DNA from: Roseiarcus sp963772555
GTDB taxonomy: Bacteria > Pseudomonadota > Alphaproteobacteria > Rhizobiales > Beijerinckiaceae
NCBI GenBank assembly: GCA_963772555.1
Contig: CAVYXQ010000007.1
Location: 496,001-560,000 of the forward strand
Reading direction: 5' to 3'
DNA length: 64,000 nt
This document shows positions 40,151 through 52,269 of this stretch, piece by piece (the stretch's first letter is position 1; every line of letters starts with the position of its first letter). The notes below the pieces were generated by a model. It ran no database searches. It saw nothing but the letters and a program-made list of their open reading frames with translations, and was not told the DNA's origin. The position numbers and the translations under genes were made by a program.

Positions 40151-40268
40151 CCCAACCCCGCTCGCGCGCGGGCGGCAGATCGACCATTGCCCGCCCCGGG
40201 CGGCGCGATTATAGAGATGCGCCATCGCTTACGCCGATTGGTTTCGGCGAGTGAGCATGAGGAGCCGA

Positions 40269-42242
40269 ATGATACACGTCACCTTCTCAGACGGCGCCGA
40301 GCGCGCCTTTGAGCCGGGCGTTTCCGGCCTCGACATCGCCAGATCCATCTCCCCCTCGCTCGCCAGGCGCGCGGTCGCCGCGCTCCGCGACGGCGCGCTC
40401 GTCGATCTCGCCGACCCGATCGACGAGGACGCGAGCCTCGAATTCATTGCCCGCGACGATCCGCGCGCGCTTCCCCTCATCCGCCACGACGCGGCGCATG
40501 TGCTGGCCGAAGCGGTGCAGTCGCTCTGGCCGGGCGCGCAGGTGACGATCGGCCCGGTGATCGAGAACGGCTTCTACTACGACTTCTACCGCCCGGAGGC
40601 GCCGTTCACGCCCGAGGATTTCCCGGCGATCGAGAAGCGCATGCGCGAGATCATCGCCCGCGACAGACCGTTCACGAAGACTGTCGTCTCGCGCGACGAG
40701 GCGAAGAGCTTCTTCGAAAAGAAGGGCGAGGCCTTCAAGGTCGAACTCATCGACGCCATCCCGCCGCAAGAGGAGGTCAAGCTCTACAGCCAGGGCGAGT
40801 GGACCGATCTCTGCCGCGGCCCGCACATGACCTCGACCGGCAAGGTCGGCGACGCCTTCAGGCTGATGAAGGTCGCCGGCGCCTACTGGCGCGGCGATTC
40901 GACCAAGCCGATGCTGTCGCGCATCTACGCGACCGCTTTCGCCAGGAAAGAGGAGCTCGACGCCTACCTCAAGCAGCTCGAGGAGGCGGAGCGGCGCGAC
41001 CACCGCAAGCTCGCGCGCGAGATGGACCTCTTCCATTTCCAGGAGGAGGGCCCAGGCTCGATCTTCTGGCACCCGAAGGGCTGGACGTTGTTCCAGACGC
41101 TGGTCGCCTACATGCGCCGGCGGCTCGCGGCCGACTATGAGGAGGTCAACGCGCCGCAGGTGCTCGACAAGCGCTTGTGGGAGATTTCGGGCCACTGGGG
41201 CTGGTATCGCGAAAGCATGTTCATGTGCCGTCCGGCGGGCGATGAGGCCGAGACGGAGGACGAGCGCGTCTACGCGCTGAAGCCGATGAACTGCCCCGGG
41301 CACGTGCAGATCTTCAAGCACGGCCTGCGCAGCTACCGCGAGCTGCCGGTCCGCCTCGCCGAGTTCGGCGCGGTCAACCGCTACGAACCCTCCGGCGCGC
41401 TGCACGGCCTCATGCGGGTGCGCTCGTTCACCCAGGACGACGCGCACATCTTCTGCACCGAGGAGCAGCTGGCGGAAGAGTGCCACAAGATCAACGAGCT
41501 GATCCTCTCGGTCTACGGCCATTTCGGTTTCGACAAGATCGTGGTGAAGCTCTCCACCCGTCCCGAGAAGCGCGTCGGGAACGACGCCATGTGGGACCAC
41601 GCGGAAGCGGTGATGAGCAGGGTGCTCGACGAGATCAAGGCGCGCCATGGCAATGTCGTGACCACGAGCCTCAACCCCGGCGAGGGCGCCTTCTACGGGC
41701 CGAAGTTCGAATACGTGCTCCGCGACGCCATCGGCCGCGACTGGCAATGCGGCACGACCCAGGTCGACTTCAACCTGCCGGAGCGCTTCGGCGCCTTTTA
41801 CATCGCCGCCAACAGCGAGAAGACGACGCCGGTCATGGTGCACCGCGCCATCTGCGGCTCGATGGAGCGGTTCATCGGGATTCTGCTCGAGCATCACGCC
41901 GGCCATCTGCCGCTCTGGCTCGCGCCGGTGCAGATCGTCGTGTGCACCATTACCAGCGACGCCGACGAATTCGCGGCCGGTTTCGCCGTGAGGGCGAAGA
42001 AGGCGGGCTTGCGGGTCGAGACGGATCTGCGCAACGAGAAGATCAACTACAAGGTCCGCGAGCACTCGCTGGCCAAGGTTCCGGTCCTCGTCGCCCTCGG
42101 CCGCAAGGAAGCGGGCGGGAACACCGTATCGATCCGCCGCCTGGGCTCGAACGCGCAAACGACGATGGGCGCCGACGACGCCATCGCCGCGCTGGCCGAG
42201 GAGGCCGTGCCGCCGGACTTGCGCGAGGAGCGGGCGGCCTAG
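40269..42242 (+). CDS. thrS: Threonyl-tRNA synthetase
   Basis: Class II synthetase of 657 residues. Domains: an N-terminal TGS domain (MIHVTFSDGAERAFEPG), the editing domain with RHDAAHVLAEAV and its HxxxH motif plus the downstream Cys/His region (CRGPHMTSTGKV), the catalytic core with the zinc ligand in MNCPGHVQIF and HRAICGSMERFIGILLEH, and the anticodon-binding domain at the C-terminus. The ATG at 40269 gives the family start MIHVTF; GTG 40251 and ATG 40257 are in-frame alternatives. No T-box leader is seen upstream. Confidence 0.96.
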   Translation: MIHVTFSDGAERAFEPGVSGLDIARSISPSLARRAVAALRDGALVDLADPIDEDASLEFIARDDPRALPLIRHDAAHVLAEAVQSLWPGAQVTIGPVIENGFYYDFYRPEAPFTPEDFPAIEKRMREIIARDRPFTKTVVSRDEAKSFFEKKGEAFKVELIDAIPPQEEVKLYSQGEWTDLCRGPHMTSTGKVGDAFRLMKVAGAYWRGDSTKPMLSRIYATAFARKEELDAYLKQLEEAERRDHRKLAREMDLFHFQEEGPGSIFWHPKGWTLFQTLVAYMRRRLAADYEEVNAPQVLDKRLWEISGHWGWYRESMFMCRPAGDEAETEDERVYALKPMNCPGHVQIFKHGLRSYRELPVRLAEFGAVNRYEPSGALHGLMRVRSFTQDDAHIFCTEEQLAEECHKINELILSVYGHFGFDKIVVKLSTRPEKRVGNDAMWDHAEAVMSRVLDEIKARHGNVVTTSLNPGEGAFYGPKFEYVLRDAIGRDWQCGTTQVDFNLPERFGAFYIAANSEKTTPVMVHRAICGSMERFIGILLEHHAGHLPLWLAPVQIVVCTITSDADEFAAGFAVRAKKAGLRVETDLRNEKINYKVREHSLAKVPVLVALGRKEAGGNTVSIRRLGSNAQTTMGADDAIAALAEEAVPPDLREERAA

Positions 42243-42313
42243 GCGCGGTTCCGTCTTGATTTGGACCATCACATGGACCAAATTCCAGCGCGTTCAGCAA
42301 AGGCTTGGCGTCC

Positions 42314-42574
42314 GTGGAAATTTCCATCAGCGAAGCGAAGGCGCATCTCGCCGACCTCGTGCGGCGCGCCGAAGCCGGCGACGAGGTCGTGCTGACTCGC
42401 CACGGCCAGCCAGTCGCCCGCATTGCGCCGGTCAGCGCGCCCCTGCGAAGCCCGGAGGAGCGGCGAGCCTTTTTGGAGGGGCTGCGGTCCTCGGCGACGG
42501 CAAAGGCCACGGAGGGACCGGACGCCGCGAGAAGCCAGGACTTTCTCTACGATGAATTCGGTCTTCCGAAGTGA
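42314..42574 (+). CDS. Phd/YefM-type antitoxin of a VapBC pair
   Basis: An 86-residue protein with the antitoxin N-terminus MEISISEAKAHLADLVRRAE and HGQPVARIAPV, the DNA-binding and dimerisation domain of Phd/YefM (type II) antitoxins. The C-terminus (FLYDEFGLPK) is the likely toxin-wrapping tail. GTG 42314 is chosen because it gives the family start; TTG 42305 is possible. Its stop overlaps the start of the PIN-domain toxin by four bases, as in vapBC operons. Confidence 0.87.
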   Translation: MEISISEAKAHLADLVRRAEAGDEVVLTRHGQPVARIAPVSAPLRSPEERRAFLEGLRSSATAKATEGPDAARSQDFLYDEFGLPK

Positions 42575-42963
42575 TCGTGGTCGATACCTCCGCACTCATG
42601 GCCATACTGAAGGGCGAGCCGGAGTCCGGGGACTGCATCGAGATTCTGGCGAACGACGACAAGGTTCTGGTTTCGGCCGGAACGATGGCCGAGGCCCTCA
42701 TCGTGGCGGCGGGGCGCAATTTCGCTGAGGAAATGTCGGAGCTCTTCGAGAGGTTTGGCTGCGAAGTCGTCGCGCTCTCCGGCGCGACGGCGAGGAAGGT
42801 TGCCGAGGCGTATGCTCGCTGGGGGAAAGGTCGGCATCGGGCGGCGCTCAACTTCGGCGATTGCTTCGCTTACGCGCTGGCGAAAGACCGGGCCTGTCCC
42901 CTGTTGTTCGTCGGCCGCGACTTCGCCGCAACCGACATATCGGCGGCCTTGCCAAAAAGTTGA
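42571..42963 (+). CDS. vapC: VapC-type PIN-domain ribonuclease toxin
   Basis: A 130-residue PIN-domain protein. The acidic residues of the active site are present: Asp5 in VVDTSALMAIL, Glu near TMAEALIVA, and Asp in NFGDCFAYALA with a last Asp in FVGRDFAATD. This family cleaves RNA, often tRNA, and is held inactive by the antitoxin encoded directly upstream. The GTG start at 42571 overlaps the antitoxin stop. The pair lies just after thrS; whether there is a link is unknown. Confidence 0.9.
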   Translation: MIVVDTSALMAILKGEPESGDCIEILANDDKVLVSAGTMAEALIVAAGRNFAEEMSELFERFGCEVVALSGATARKVAEAYARWGKGRHRAALNFGDCFAYALAKDRACPLLFVGRDFAATDISAALPKS

Positions 42964-43037
42964 GCGCTGCGCGCAACTTTCTCGTGCTTCCGTTTCGCGC
43001 ACAAAAGCTCCATCATGCCCACGGGCTTCGAGGAGCG

Positions 43038-44517
43038 ATGATGAATCTGCAGAAAAAACATGTGAAGTCTCGTCCGGCGCTTTGCTTCCGCTTTCGTGGG
43101 CGCGAGATCGCGCTCGACCGGTTTTCGCCGCGGGCGACCGTTCTCGACTGGCTGCGCGAAGATCAGGGCGCCAAGGGCACGAAAGAAGGCTGCGCCGAAG
43201 GCGATTGCGGCGCGTGCACCGTCGTGCTGGCGCGGCTCCGCCACGGGAAGCTGGCGCACGAGGCGGTCAACGCCTGCATCCTCCTGCTCGGCCAGCTTGA
43301 CGGCGCCGAGCTGATCACGATCGAGGATCTCGCCGAGGGCCAGACGCTGCATCCGCTACAGCAGGCGATGGTCGACCACCATGGCTCCCAATGCGGCTTT
43401 TGCACGCCGGGCATCGTGATGAGCCTCTTCGCCGCCTATCATTCCGGCGCACCGGCGACGGCGACCAGCCTCTGCGATCAGCTCGCCGGCAATCTCTGCC
43501 GCTGCACCGGCTACCGGCCGATCCTTGCGGCGGCGCTCGCGACCTGCACCGGCGCGCCGACCGACCGGTTCGCCGCGACTGCCGACGAACGAGCCGCGGC
43601 GCTGGCGGCGCTCGCGGGCGACGACCGCGACCTCTTCGTTGGCGACGAGGACGGCTTCTTCGCCGCGCCCGCGAGCCCCGATTCGCTCGCAGCCCTCTGC
43701 GAGCGATTTCCCGACGCCACCCTCGTCGCCGGCGCGACCGATGTCGGCCTCTGGATCACCAAGCATTTGCGTGACCCGAAGCGCATCATCTGGCTCGGCG
43801 GCGCGGTCGGCCTCGATGCGATCAAGGAGCGCGCCGACCGGATCAGCTTCGGCGCGACCGCGACGCTGGCGGAAGCCGCGCCGCTGCTTGCCGGGATCCA
43901 TCCCGACCTCGGCGAACTGATGCGCCGGTTCGGCTCGGTCCAGGTGCGGATGAGCGGCACGGTCGGCGGCAATATCGCCAACGGCTCGCCGATCGGCGAT
44001 CTTGCGCCCGCGCTCATTGCGCTCGGCGGTCACGTCGTCCTGCGGAAGGGCGTGGCGACCCGATCCCTGCCGCTCGAGGATTTCTTCATCGGCTACGGCA
44101 AGCAGGACCGTGCGCCCGGCGAGTTCGTCGTTGCGGTTGAGGCGCCGCGTCTGGCGGACGGCCAGCGCTACCGCGCCCTGAAGGTCTCGAAGCGGATCGA
44201 CGAGGACATCTCCGCGGTCATGCTGGCGGCGCGCCTCGATGTCGAAGACCGGCGGATCGTCCGCGCTCGCGTCGCCTATGGCGGCATGGCGGCGACGCCG
44301 AAGCGGGCCGGCGCGGCCGAGCGGGCGCTGATCGGCGCCGATCTCGCCGAGCCGTCGAGCTGGCGCGACGCCTTTTCCGCTCTCGCTTCGGACTTCTCGC
44401 CGTTGACCGATCAGCGCGCGAGCGGCGGCTATCGCATGACCGTCGCCGCAAATCTTCTTGAAAAGACGCTGATCGAGATTTCCGGCGCAAGCGCGCCGAC
44501 CCGGATCGGAATGCTCC

Positions 44518-44531
<14 letters not shown>
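43038..44531 (+). CDS. xdhA: Xanthine dehydrogenase small subunit (Fe-S and FAD)
   Basis: Part of the molybdenum hydroxylase that oxidises hypoxanthine and xanthine to urate. The protein of 497 residues has the plant-type 2Fe-2S motif (CAEGDCGACTVVL), the second cluster (SQCGFCTPGI, NLCRCTGYRPI) and an FAD domain with TLVAGATDVGLW and SGTVGGNIANGSPIGD. It starts at ATG 43038 or 43041 behind AGGAG. It overlaps xdhB by 14 bp. The xdhC maturation gene is not adjacent; it lies 9 kb downstream beyond a rhamnose cassette. Confidence 0.95.
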
Positions 44532-46827
<2,296 letters not shown>

Positions 46828-46905
46828 GGCTTCAGGGCTGAAGTCGTGTGGGCATCCGCACTGCACGGCGCCGGTGTCGTGAAAGCGCCCCTGCTCCGCC
46901 TCCCG

Positions 46906-48102
46906 TCACTTGCCGAGCGGGTAGTCCGAAAGCGGCACGAGCATGGAGCGGTCGGCGATCTCCATACCGAAGCCTGGTGCCTCAGAGAGGGCGAGCCGCC
47001 CATTCTCGGGCAATTCCTCGCCGGTGAGCAGGTCGCCGAATACAGGCCGGATGGAGCGTCCGTCGGGGCTCGCCGCCACATATTCGCAAAGTGGCAGCTG
47101 CGTCTGGCTGGCAATGAAATGGTAGGAATACGGTCCGCTGCCATGCGGCACGATGGGGATGTCGTAAGCGGAAGCGTGAGCTGCGATCCGGAGCAGTTCG
47201 GTCATTCCGCCGACCCACATCACATCCGGCTGGAGGACGTCGAGAAGGCGGTCCTCGATAAGGCGCCGAAAGCCGAAGCGAGAGTATTCGTGCTCGCCGG
47301 TCGTCCACTTGAGGGTCGGGTGCGCCTGCTTGATCAGTCGGTAACCTTCGACGTCGTCCGGGGGAAGGACTTCTTCCCACCAGTAGATGTCGAGCGGCTT
47401 GCAGGCCTCGGCGAGGCGCACCGCGTAGGGCACCGACAGGGACATGTAGCAATCAACCATCAGCGGGAAGTCGGTCCCCACGCTATCCCGGTGCGTGCGC
47501 AGGAATTCGACGTTCTTTCTGAGGCCCGCCTCGCCTTCGAAATGGCTATGCGGCAGAGGCACCTTGGCCCCCCAGAAGCCGAGGGCCTTGACTGCATCCG
47601 GCGCCGGACCCGTGCAATAGAAGCTGACCTCGCGGCGGCTCGCCCCGCCGATCAGGTTGTAGACCGGCTCGTTGCGCAGCCGTCCCAGCAGATCCCATAG
47701 AGCCAGGTCGACCGCGCTGATCGCCATCAGCGGCAGACCCTTTCGCCCATACGGAAGCGAAGCGCGAAACAGCTCATCCCAGATCTTGTTTACGTTCCGC
47801 GCGTCTTCGCCGACGAGAAAACGACGGAAGTGGTTGTGGATGAGCCAGGCTGCGGGAGCCCCGCCGCTGCCTGCGGCAAGCCCGACGCCGCCTCCGGCTG
47901 TCTCGATCTCGACGACGAGCGAGCCGAGCGCATCAATGCCCCAACTGGTGCGTTTCTCCCGGTACAACTCGTATCCCGACATCGGATTGGCGATCAGGCT
48001 GTCGATGAGCCAGTGCCCCTTGCTCTGCTGGAAATAGTCCCCGCCAGTTCCTTTTCTGACGATAAAGGGGCGCACGTCCGTTATCTCGAACTTCTTGCTC
48101 AT
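46906..48102 (-). CDS. rhmD: L-rhamnonate dehydratase (enolase superfamily)
   Basis: Dehydrates L-rhamnonate to 2-keto-3-deoxy-L-rhamnonate. The protein of 398 residues aligns by eye along its length with E. coli RhmD: GGDYFQQSKGHWLIDSLIAN near the start, FYCTGPAPDAVKALGFWGAK, FPLMVDCYMS with the first metal Asp, WWEEVLPPDD, TTGEHEYSR, MQPD-like LQPDVMWVGGMTE and VPHGSGPYSYH with the catalytic His. The ATG at 48102 begins MSKKFEITDV. It is the last gene of the minus-strand operon that starts with the sugar-binding protein. Confidence 0.9.
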   Translation of the reverse strand: MSKKFEITDVRPFIVRKGTGGDYFQQSKGHWLIDSLIANPMSGYELYREKRTSWGIDALGSLVVEIETAGGGVGLAAGSGGAPAAWLIHNHFRRFLVGEDARNVNKIWDELFRASLPYGRKGLPLMAISAVDLALWDLLGRLRNEPVYNLIGGASRREVSFYCTGPAPDAVKALGFWGAKVPLPHSHFEGEAGLRKNVEFLRTHRDSVGTDFPLMVDCYMSLSVPYAVRLAEACKPLDIYWWEEVLPPDDVEGYRLIKQAHPTLKWTTGEHEYSRFGFRRLIEDRLLDVLQPDVMWVGGMTELLRIAAHASAYDIPIVPHGSGPYSYHFIASQTQLPLCEYVAASPDGRSIRPVFGDLLTGEELPENGRLALSEAPGFGMEIADRSMLVPLSDYPLGK

Positions 48103-48140
48103 CGCTGCTTCCAAACCGATCGCTGGGATAATTCTCGAGG

Positions 48141-48923
48141 CTACTGAAGATTGACGTAGAGGCCCCCGTCCACCAGCACGGACGCGCCGGTAACGTAGCC
48201 GGCCAGATCTGAAGCGAGGAAGGCAACCACCTTGCCGACATCTTCGGGCTGTCCAAACCGGCCGAGTGGAACGCGCCTCTCGAGGTAAGCGCGCTTTTCG
48301 GGATCGGACCAGTCTTCGCTGTTGGCGTCCGTCGCGATGGCGCCTGGCATGACGGAATTGCATCTGATTCCGTAGCGGCCGAGTGCGATCGCCGCCGACT
48401 GCATCAGCGAATGCACGCCGGCTTTGGTGGGCGTGTAATGGGTTTGCATCTCCCCGCCGACGAGCCCGGAAATCGAACTCGTGGCGATGATCGCGCCGCC
48501 TTTGCCCTGGTCCTTCATCCGGTTCGCTGCGGCCTGGCTGACGTAGAAAGCGCCATTGAGATTCACGTCCACCACTCGCTCCAGCAACTTCGGCGGGATG
48601 CCGAGAAAGGCGTGGAACGGGCAGATGCCGGCATTGCTCGCCAAAATATCAACCCCACCAAGCAATTCCACGGCGGTCGCGACCAGAGCCTTACTGACCG
48701 CCGGGTCGGCGATGTCGCCCTCCACCGCGATGATTTTTCGCCCCAGTCGCGTAACCTCGGCGATTGTCTCTTCGATGGCCGTATCCCTGCCATATCCTTC
48801 ATCGGCGCGGACGAAGTAGCTGACGACCATATCGGCGCCCTGTCGCGCCAGCTCCACACAGATTCCTCGACCTATGCCTCGGGAGCCACCGGTGACAATC
48901 GCACGTTTGCCTTCAAGCAGCAC
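48141..48923 (-). CDS. SDR dehydrogenase, probably L-rhamnose 1-dehydrogenase
   Basis: A classical SDR of 260 residues: cofactor motif VTGGSRGIGRG, NAGICPF, catalytic Ser in ATSSISGLVGG and YTPTKAG with Tyr and Lys. The C-terminal GYVTGASVLVDGG is typical. The GTG start is at 48923 (MLLEGKRAIVTGG). Together with the rhamnonate dehydratase and rhamnose mutarotase, oxidation of L-rhamnose to the lactone is the most likely role. An alternative is the 2-keto-3-deoxyrhamnonate 4-dehydrogenase of the same pathway, which is also an SDR. Confidence 0.8.
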   Translation of the reverse strand: MLLEGKRAIVTGGSRGIGRGICVELARQGADMVVSYFVRADEGYGRDTAIEETIAEVTRLGRKIIAVEGDIADPAVSKALVATAVELLGGVDILASNAGICPFHAFLGIPPKLLERVVDVNLNGAFYVSQAAANRMKDQGKGGAIIATSSISGLVGGEMQTHYTPTKAGVHSLMQSAAIALGRYGIRCNSVMPGAIATDANSEDWSDPEKRAYLERRVPLGRFGQPEDVGKVVAFLASDLAGYVTGASVLVDGGLYVNLQ

Positions 48924-48933
48924 TTTGTCCTCG

Positions 48934-49677
48934 CTATGCTCTGTCGCGGGGGAGTGACTTATCCATCACCGCGAAGGTCGTCTCCCGGATGTTGGCCACA
49001 TGTACGGCCATCGCCGCCGCCGCCGCCTGCGGATCATGCCGGGCGATAGCCTCGGTGATTGCCTCGTGATCGGCGGCGGATCGCTGGAGAACGCCTGGCT
49101 GGGCCGAAGCCTTGCGGCGCTGATCGATGGCGAGGCTGTAGAGAGACCGTGATACGCGATCGAGGAAGTCGCTCCGGGCCGCCGCTCCGATAAGCTCGTG
49201 AAATTCGGCATCCATGACCCGGAAGCCGATTGGATCGTCGACGAGCTTATACCCGGCATGCACCATCTGACGAAGCAGGGCGATCTGCGCACTATCCGCA
49301 CTGCGCGCTGCGTCGGCCGCGAGGCCTGGGTCAATGACCTCGCGGGCACGAAAAAGGCTGTCTAAAGAGTAGTCCTGCAAGGAGAGAGCGTAAGAGAGCG
49401 GCGCCATCAGGCGATTGGGAGTGAGGTCGGTCACATAGCAACGGCCTCCCTGTTTGCTCTGGACAATGCCCATCATCGCCATGCCGCGCAGCGCCTCGCG
49501 AAGGACCGGCCGCGACACGTGCAGCGCCCTGGACAACTCGTTCTCGCTGGGCAGCTTGTCGCCGGGAGCAAGATTGCCCGACGCGATCAGGGACATGAGT
49601 CGCTCGGCGACACGCTCGGAAGCGGACGTGCGCCCGTCGATCGGTTGAAGTTGAGCGACCGCGTCCTCGGACCTCAT
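48934..49677 (-). CDS. FadR/GntR-family transcriptional regulator
   Basis: A protein of 247 residues with an N-terminal winged helix (SERVAERLMSLIASGNLAPG, LPSENELSRALHVSRPVLRE) and a C-terminal FCD ligand-binding domain (DAEFHELIGAAARSDF, ADHEAITEAIARHDPQAAA) with metal-binding histidines. Such regulators usually repress sugar-acid genes and respond to a pathway intermediate. It lies within the rhamnose operon, one base overlapping the permease end. The natural candidate site is the 39-bp palindrome in the divergent promoter at 53522. Confidence 0.9.
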   Translation of the reverse strand: MRSEDAVAQLQPIDGRTSASERVAERLMSLIASGNLAPGDKLPSENELSRALHVSRPVLREALRGMAMMGIVQSKQGGRCYVTDLTPNRLMAPLSYALSLQDYSLDSLFRAREVIDPGLAADAARSADSAQIALLRQMVHAGYKLVDDPIGFRVMDAEFHELIGAAARSDFLDRVSRSLYSLAIDQRRKASAQPGVLQRSAADHEAITEAIARHDPQAAAAAMAVHVANIRETTFAVMDKSLPRDRA

Positions 49678-50672
49678 CAGCTTTGGACCCGGACGCGCAA
49701 TTGGTCGAGACTCACCGCGAGCAGCAGCACGACGCCCTTGGTCACGTCCTGCCAGAAACTCGAGACATTGAGAAGCGTCAGGCCGTTGTTGAGGGTGCCC
49801 AGTATCAGCACGGCAAGAAGGGTGCCCCAGACAGACCCGCGACCACCGAAAAGGCTGGTGCCGCCGAGAATGATCGCGGCGATAACCGTCAGCAGATATC
49901 CGCCGACAGCGTTAGGGGCAGCTGCGCCCAGCATCGCGCCGACGATGATGCCTGCAAGGGCGCCCGACAGCCCGGACGCGATATAGAGGATGATCTGCGT
50001 CCGATCCACCGGGATGCCCAGCATGCGGCTGGCTTCGGGGTTGCCGCCCGACGCGTAGACGTATCGTCCGAATGGCGTGAAACTCAGCACCCACCAGATC
50101 AGTGCAAACGTCAGAACCATCAGTATCAATGGGAACGGGATGGACAGGATTCGCCCCGAACCCAACCAATTGAAGCTGTCTTCCATCAGTGGACTGGTGA
50201 GCCCGCCAGTCATCACCAATGACAGGCCGGAGATAATGGACATCGTGCCCAGGGTGACAATGAAGGGATTTAACCTCAGGCCGTTGGTCAGCGCGCCATT
50301 TGCCGCCCCGACGCCGCCACCGGCTATCAGCGCGAATAAGCAGCCGATCCAGATGTTGAGCCCAGCCGCATAGCTCAGCGCGACGATGACCCCCGCAAGG
50401 CCTGCGATCGCCGCAACCGACAGGTCCAGGCCCCCAGCAATGATAAGTGGAGTTCCGGCGGCGGCCATCAGGCCGATGAACGAGGCGTTGGAGCCGACCG
50501 AAATCAGGTTCTGGAACGACAGGAAGAAGGGCGAAAGAATGGTGAAAATGGTGATGATGGCCAGGTAAAAGATCAGCAGCATCACGGTTCCAGCCCAAGG
50601 CTTGGCCAGCAGCTGTCGGGAGCGCCGGGAATAGCCGGAAGACGTGGATGCCGTTGTATGGGTGCAGGCCAT
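49677..50672 (-). CDS. Sugar ABC transporter permease (RbsC/AraH family)
   Basis: An inner-membrane protein of 331 residues with eight to ten helices. Family features are GGLDLSVAAIAGLAGVIVAL and NGLRLNPFIVTLGTMSIISG, with GGTSLFGGRGSVWGTLLAVLILG towards the end. It forms the channel with the ATPase encoded just upstream. The ATG at 50672 (MACTHTT) follows the ATPase stop by 9 bp. The context indicates import of rhamnose or a related deoxy sugar. Confidence 0.92.
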   Translation of the reverse strand: MACTHTTASTSSGYSRRSRQLLAKPWAGTVMLLIFYLAIITIFTILSPFFLSFQNLISVGSNASFIGLMAAAGTPLIIAGGLDLSVAAIAGLAGVIVALSYAAGLNIWIGCLFALIAGGGVGAANGALTNGLRLNPFIVTLGTMSIISGLSLVMTGGLTSPLMEDSFNWLGSGRILSIPFPLILMVLTFALIWWVLSFTPFGRYVYASGGNPEASRMLGIPVDRTQIILYIASGLSGALAGIIVGAMLGAAAPNAVGGYLLTVIAAIILGGTSLFGGRGSVWGTLLAVLILGTLNNGLTLLNVSSFWQDVTKGVVLLLAVSLDQLRVRVQS

Positions 50673-50681
50673 CGGCGCTCC

Positions 50682-52202
50682 TTAGGCGGCGGCCGCCGAC
50701 TTGGAGGCTGCGCTCATGAGATGCGCGGCGTCTGTCGGCTGCTCGTACTTTTCAACGACGCCTCCCCCGGCCAAAACGATGCTGCGGTCGGCGAGGCCGG
50801 CGACCTCCTCCGCGTCCGAGGAGATGAGCAATATGCCGATCCCTTGGTTGGCGAGGCCGCGAATTTGCCGATAGATCTCCTGGCGCGCGCCGACGTCGAC
50901 GCCGCGCGTCGGCTCCTCGAGGATCAGCAACTTGAGCTCGCCGAGCAGCCATCGGGCGAGACAGACCTTCTGCTGGTTGCCGCCTGATAGCGTGCCCATG
51001 GCCTGCTCGGGATCGCGGGCCCGGATGCCGAGCCGTCGGATCCACTCGCCGACCTTCGCCTGCTCCTTGTGGCGATCGACGGTCCAGCCGCGGGTGAACA
51101 GCGGCAGGTTGGAGAGCGACATGTTGTCGCAGAGTGAGAGCATGGAGACGATGCCCTCGCGCTTGCGCTCGGCCGCCACCAGCCCGATCCCGGCGGCGAC
51201 GGCCGCGCGGGGTTGCCTGATAGTATAGGGTTTGCCGTCGATTTCGCCGCCGACGATCGTCGTTCTTGGCACAGCGCCAAAAACGGCGCGCCCAACCATC
51301 TCGACGCCTGAGCCGACCAGGCCATGGACGCCAGTGATCTCCCCGCGGCGCACACTGAAATCGACATTCCGGAGCCAGCCCGAGACGGTCAATCCACGGA
51401 TCGACATCATTTCCTTCGGCGTCCTGTCACCCTCGGCAAAAGGCGGGTAGATGTCGCCGACGCGAGTGCCGACGATGGACTCCAAGACTGCGTCAAGCTG
51501 GGTGTTGGCCGTCACAAAAGCGCCGGCGTTGCGGCCGTCGCGCAACACCGCGATGCGGTCGGAGATGACGAACACTTCCTTGAGGTAGTGCGAGATGTAG
51601 ACGATCGCGATGCCCTCAGCGCCGAGGCGCCGGATGATCGAGAACAGCAATTGCACCTCGGCCTCGGCGAGAGCGGCCGTCGGTTCGTCCATGATCAGAA
51701 CGCGTGCATTGCCGGCCATCGCGCGGGCGATCTCAACGATCCGCTGCACATGATGTGACAGGGCGCCCATGCGTGCCTGCGGGGAGAGCCAGTCGAGTCC
51801 CATGCGCTTGAGCAGGGCGCCGGCATTGGCCTCCATGCGGCGCCGATCGACCGTGATCACGGGGCCGGACGATTTCGTTGGCAGGGCCGCGAGCATGATG
51901 TTCTCGGCGACTGTGAGGTCGGGAAAGATCGACAGTTCCTGCGGCAAGATCCGAATGCCTTGGACGATAGCGTCGGCCGGCGTCCTGATGTCGACAGGCC
52001 GGCCGTCGATGAAAATCGTACCAGCATCGCGGGTATAGTTGCCGGAGAGTATCTTCATCAAAGTCGACTTACCGGCCCCGTTGGCGCCAAGCAGGGCGAC
52101 AACCTTCCCACGTTCGATTCCGAAGGACACGTCGGCAAGTACTGGCACGCCCCCGAAGGACTTGCCGATCCCCTTCATATCCATGAGCAATTCATCAGGC
52201 AT
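50682..52202 (-). CDS. Sugar ABC transporter ATPase (RbsA/MglA type)
   Basis: A fused two-domain ATPase of 506 residues. The first domain has Walker A GANGAGKSTLMKIL, signature GALSHHVQRIVEIARA and Walker B VLIMDEPTAAL. The second has a degenerate P-loop (HGLVGSGVEMVGRAVFG) but a normal signature TLSGGNQQKVCLARWL and LLILEEPTRGVD, the usual asymmetry of this family. The ATG is at 52202 (MPDELLMDMKGIGK). It lies between the binding protein and permease genes in one operon. Confidence 0.94.
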   Translation of the reverse strand: MPDELLMDMKGIGKSFGGVPVLADVSFGIERGKVVALLGANGAGKSTLMKILSGNYTRDAGTIFIDGRPVDIRTPADAIVQGIRILPQELSIFPDLTVAENIMLAALPTKSSGPVITVDRRRMEANAGALLKRMGLDWLSPQARMGALSHHVQRIVEIARAMAGNARVLIMDEPTAALAEAEVQLLFSIIRRLGAEGIAIVYISHYLKEVFVISDRIAVLRDGRNAGAFVTANTQLDAVLESIVGTRVGDIYPPFAEGDRTPKEMMSIRGLTVSGWLRNVDFSVRRGEITGVHGLVGSGVEMVGRAVFGAVPRTTIVGGEIDGKPYTIRQPRAAVAAGIGLVAAERKREGIVSMLSLCDNMSLSNLPLFTRGWTVDRHKEQAKVGEWIRRLGIRARDPEQAMGTLSGGNQQKVCLARWLLGELKLLILEEPTRGVDVGARQEIYRQIRGLANQGIGILLISSDAEEVAGLADRSIVLAGGGVVEKYEQPTDAAHLMSAASKSAAAA

Positions 52203-52269
52203 CGCGTACCGACCGCCTTGAAGCAGTAGGCGGCTGCCGCGCCTACCGCAGAATCGAACGATTTTACTC

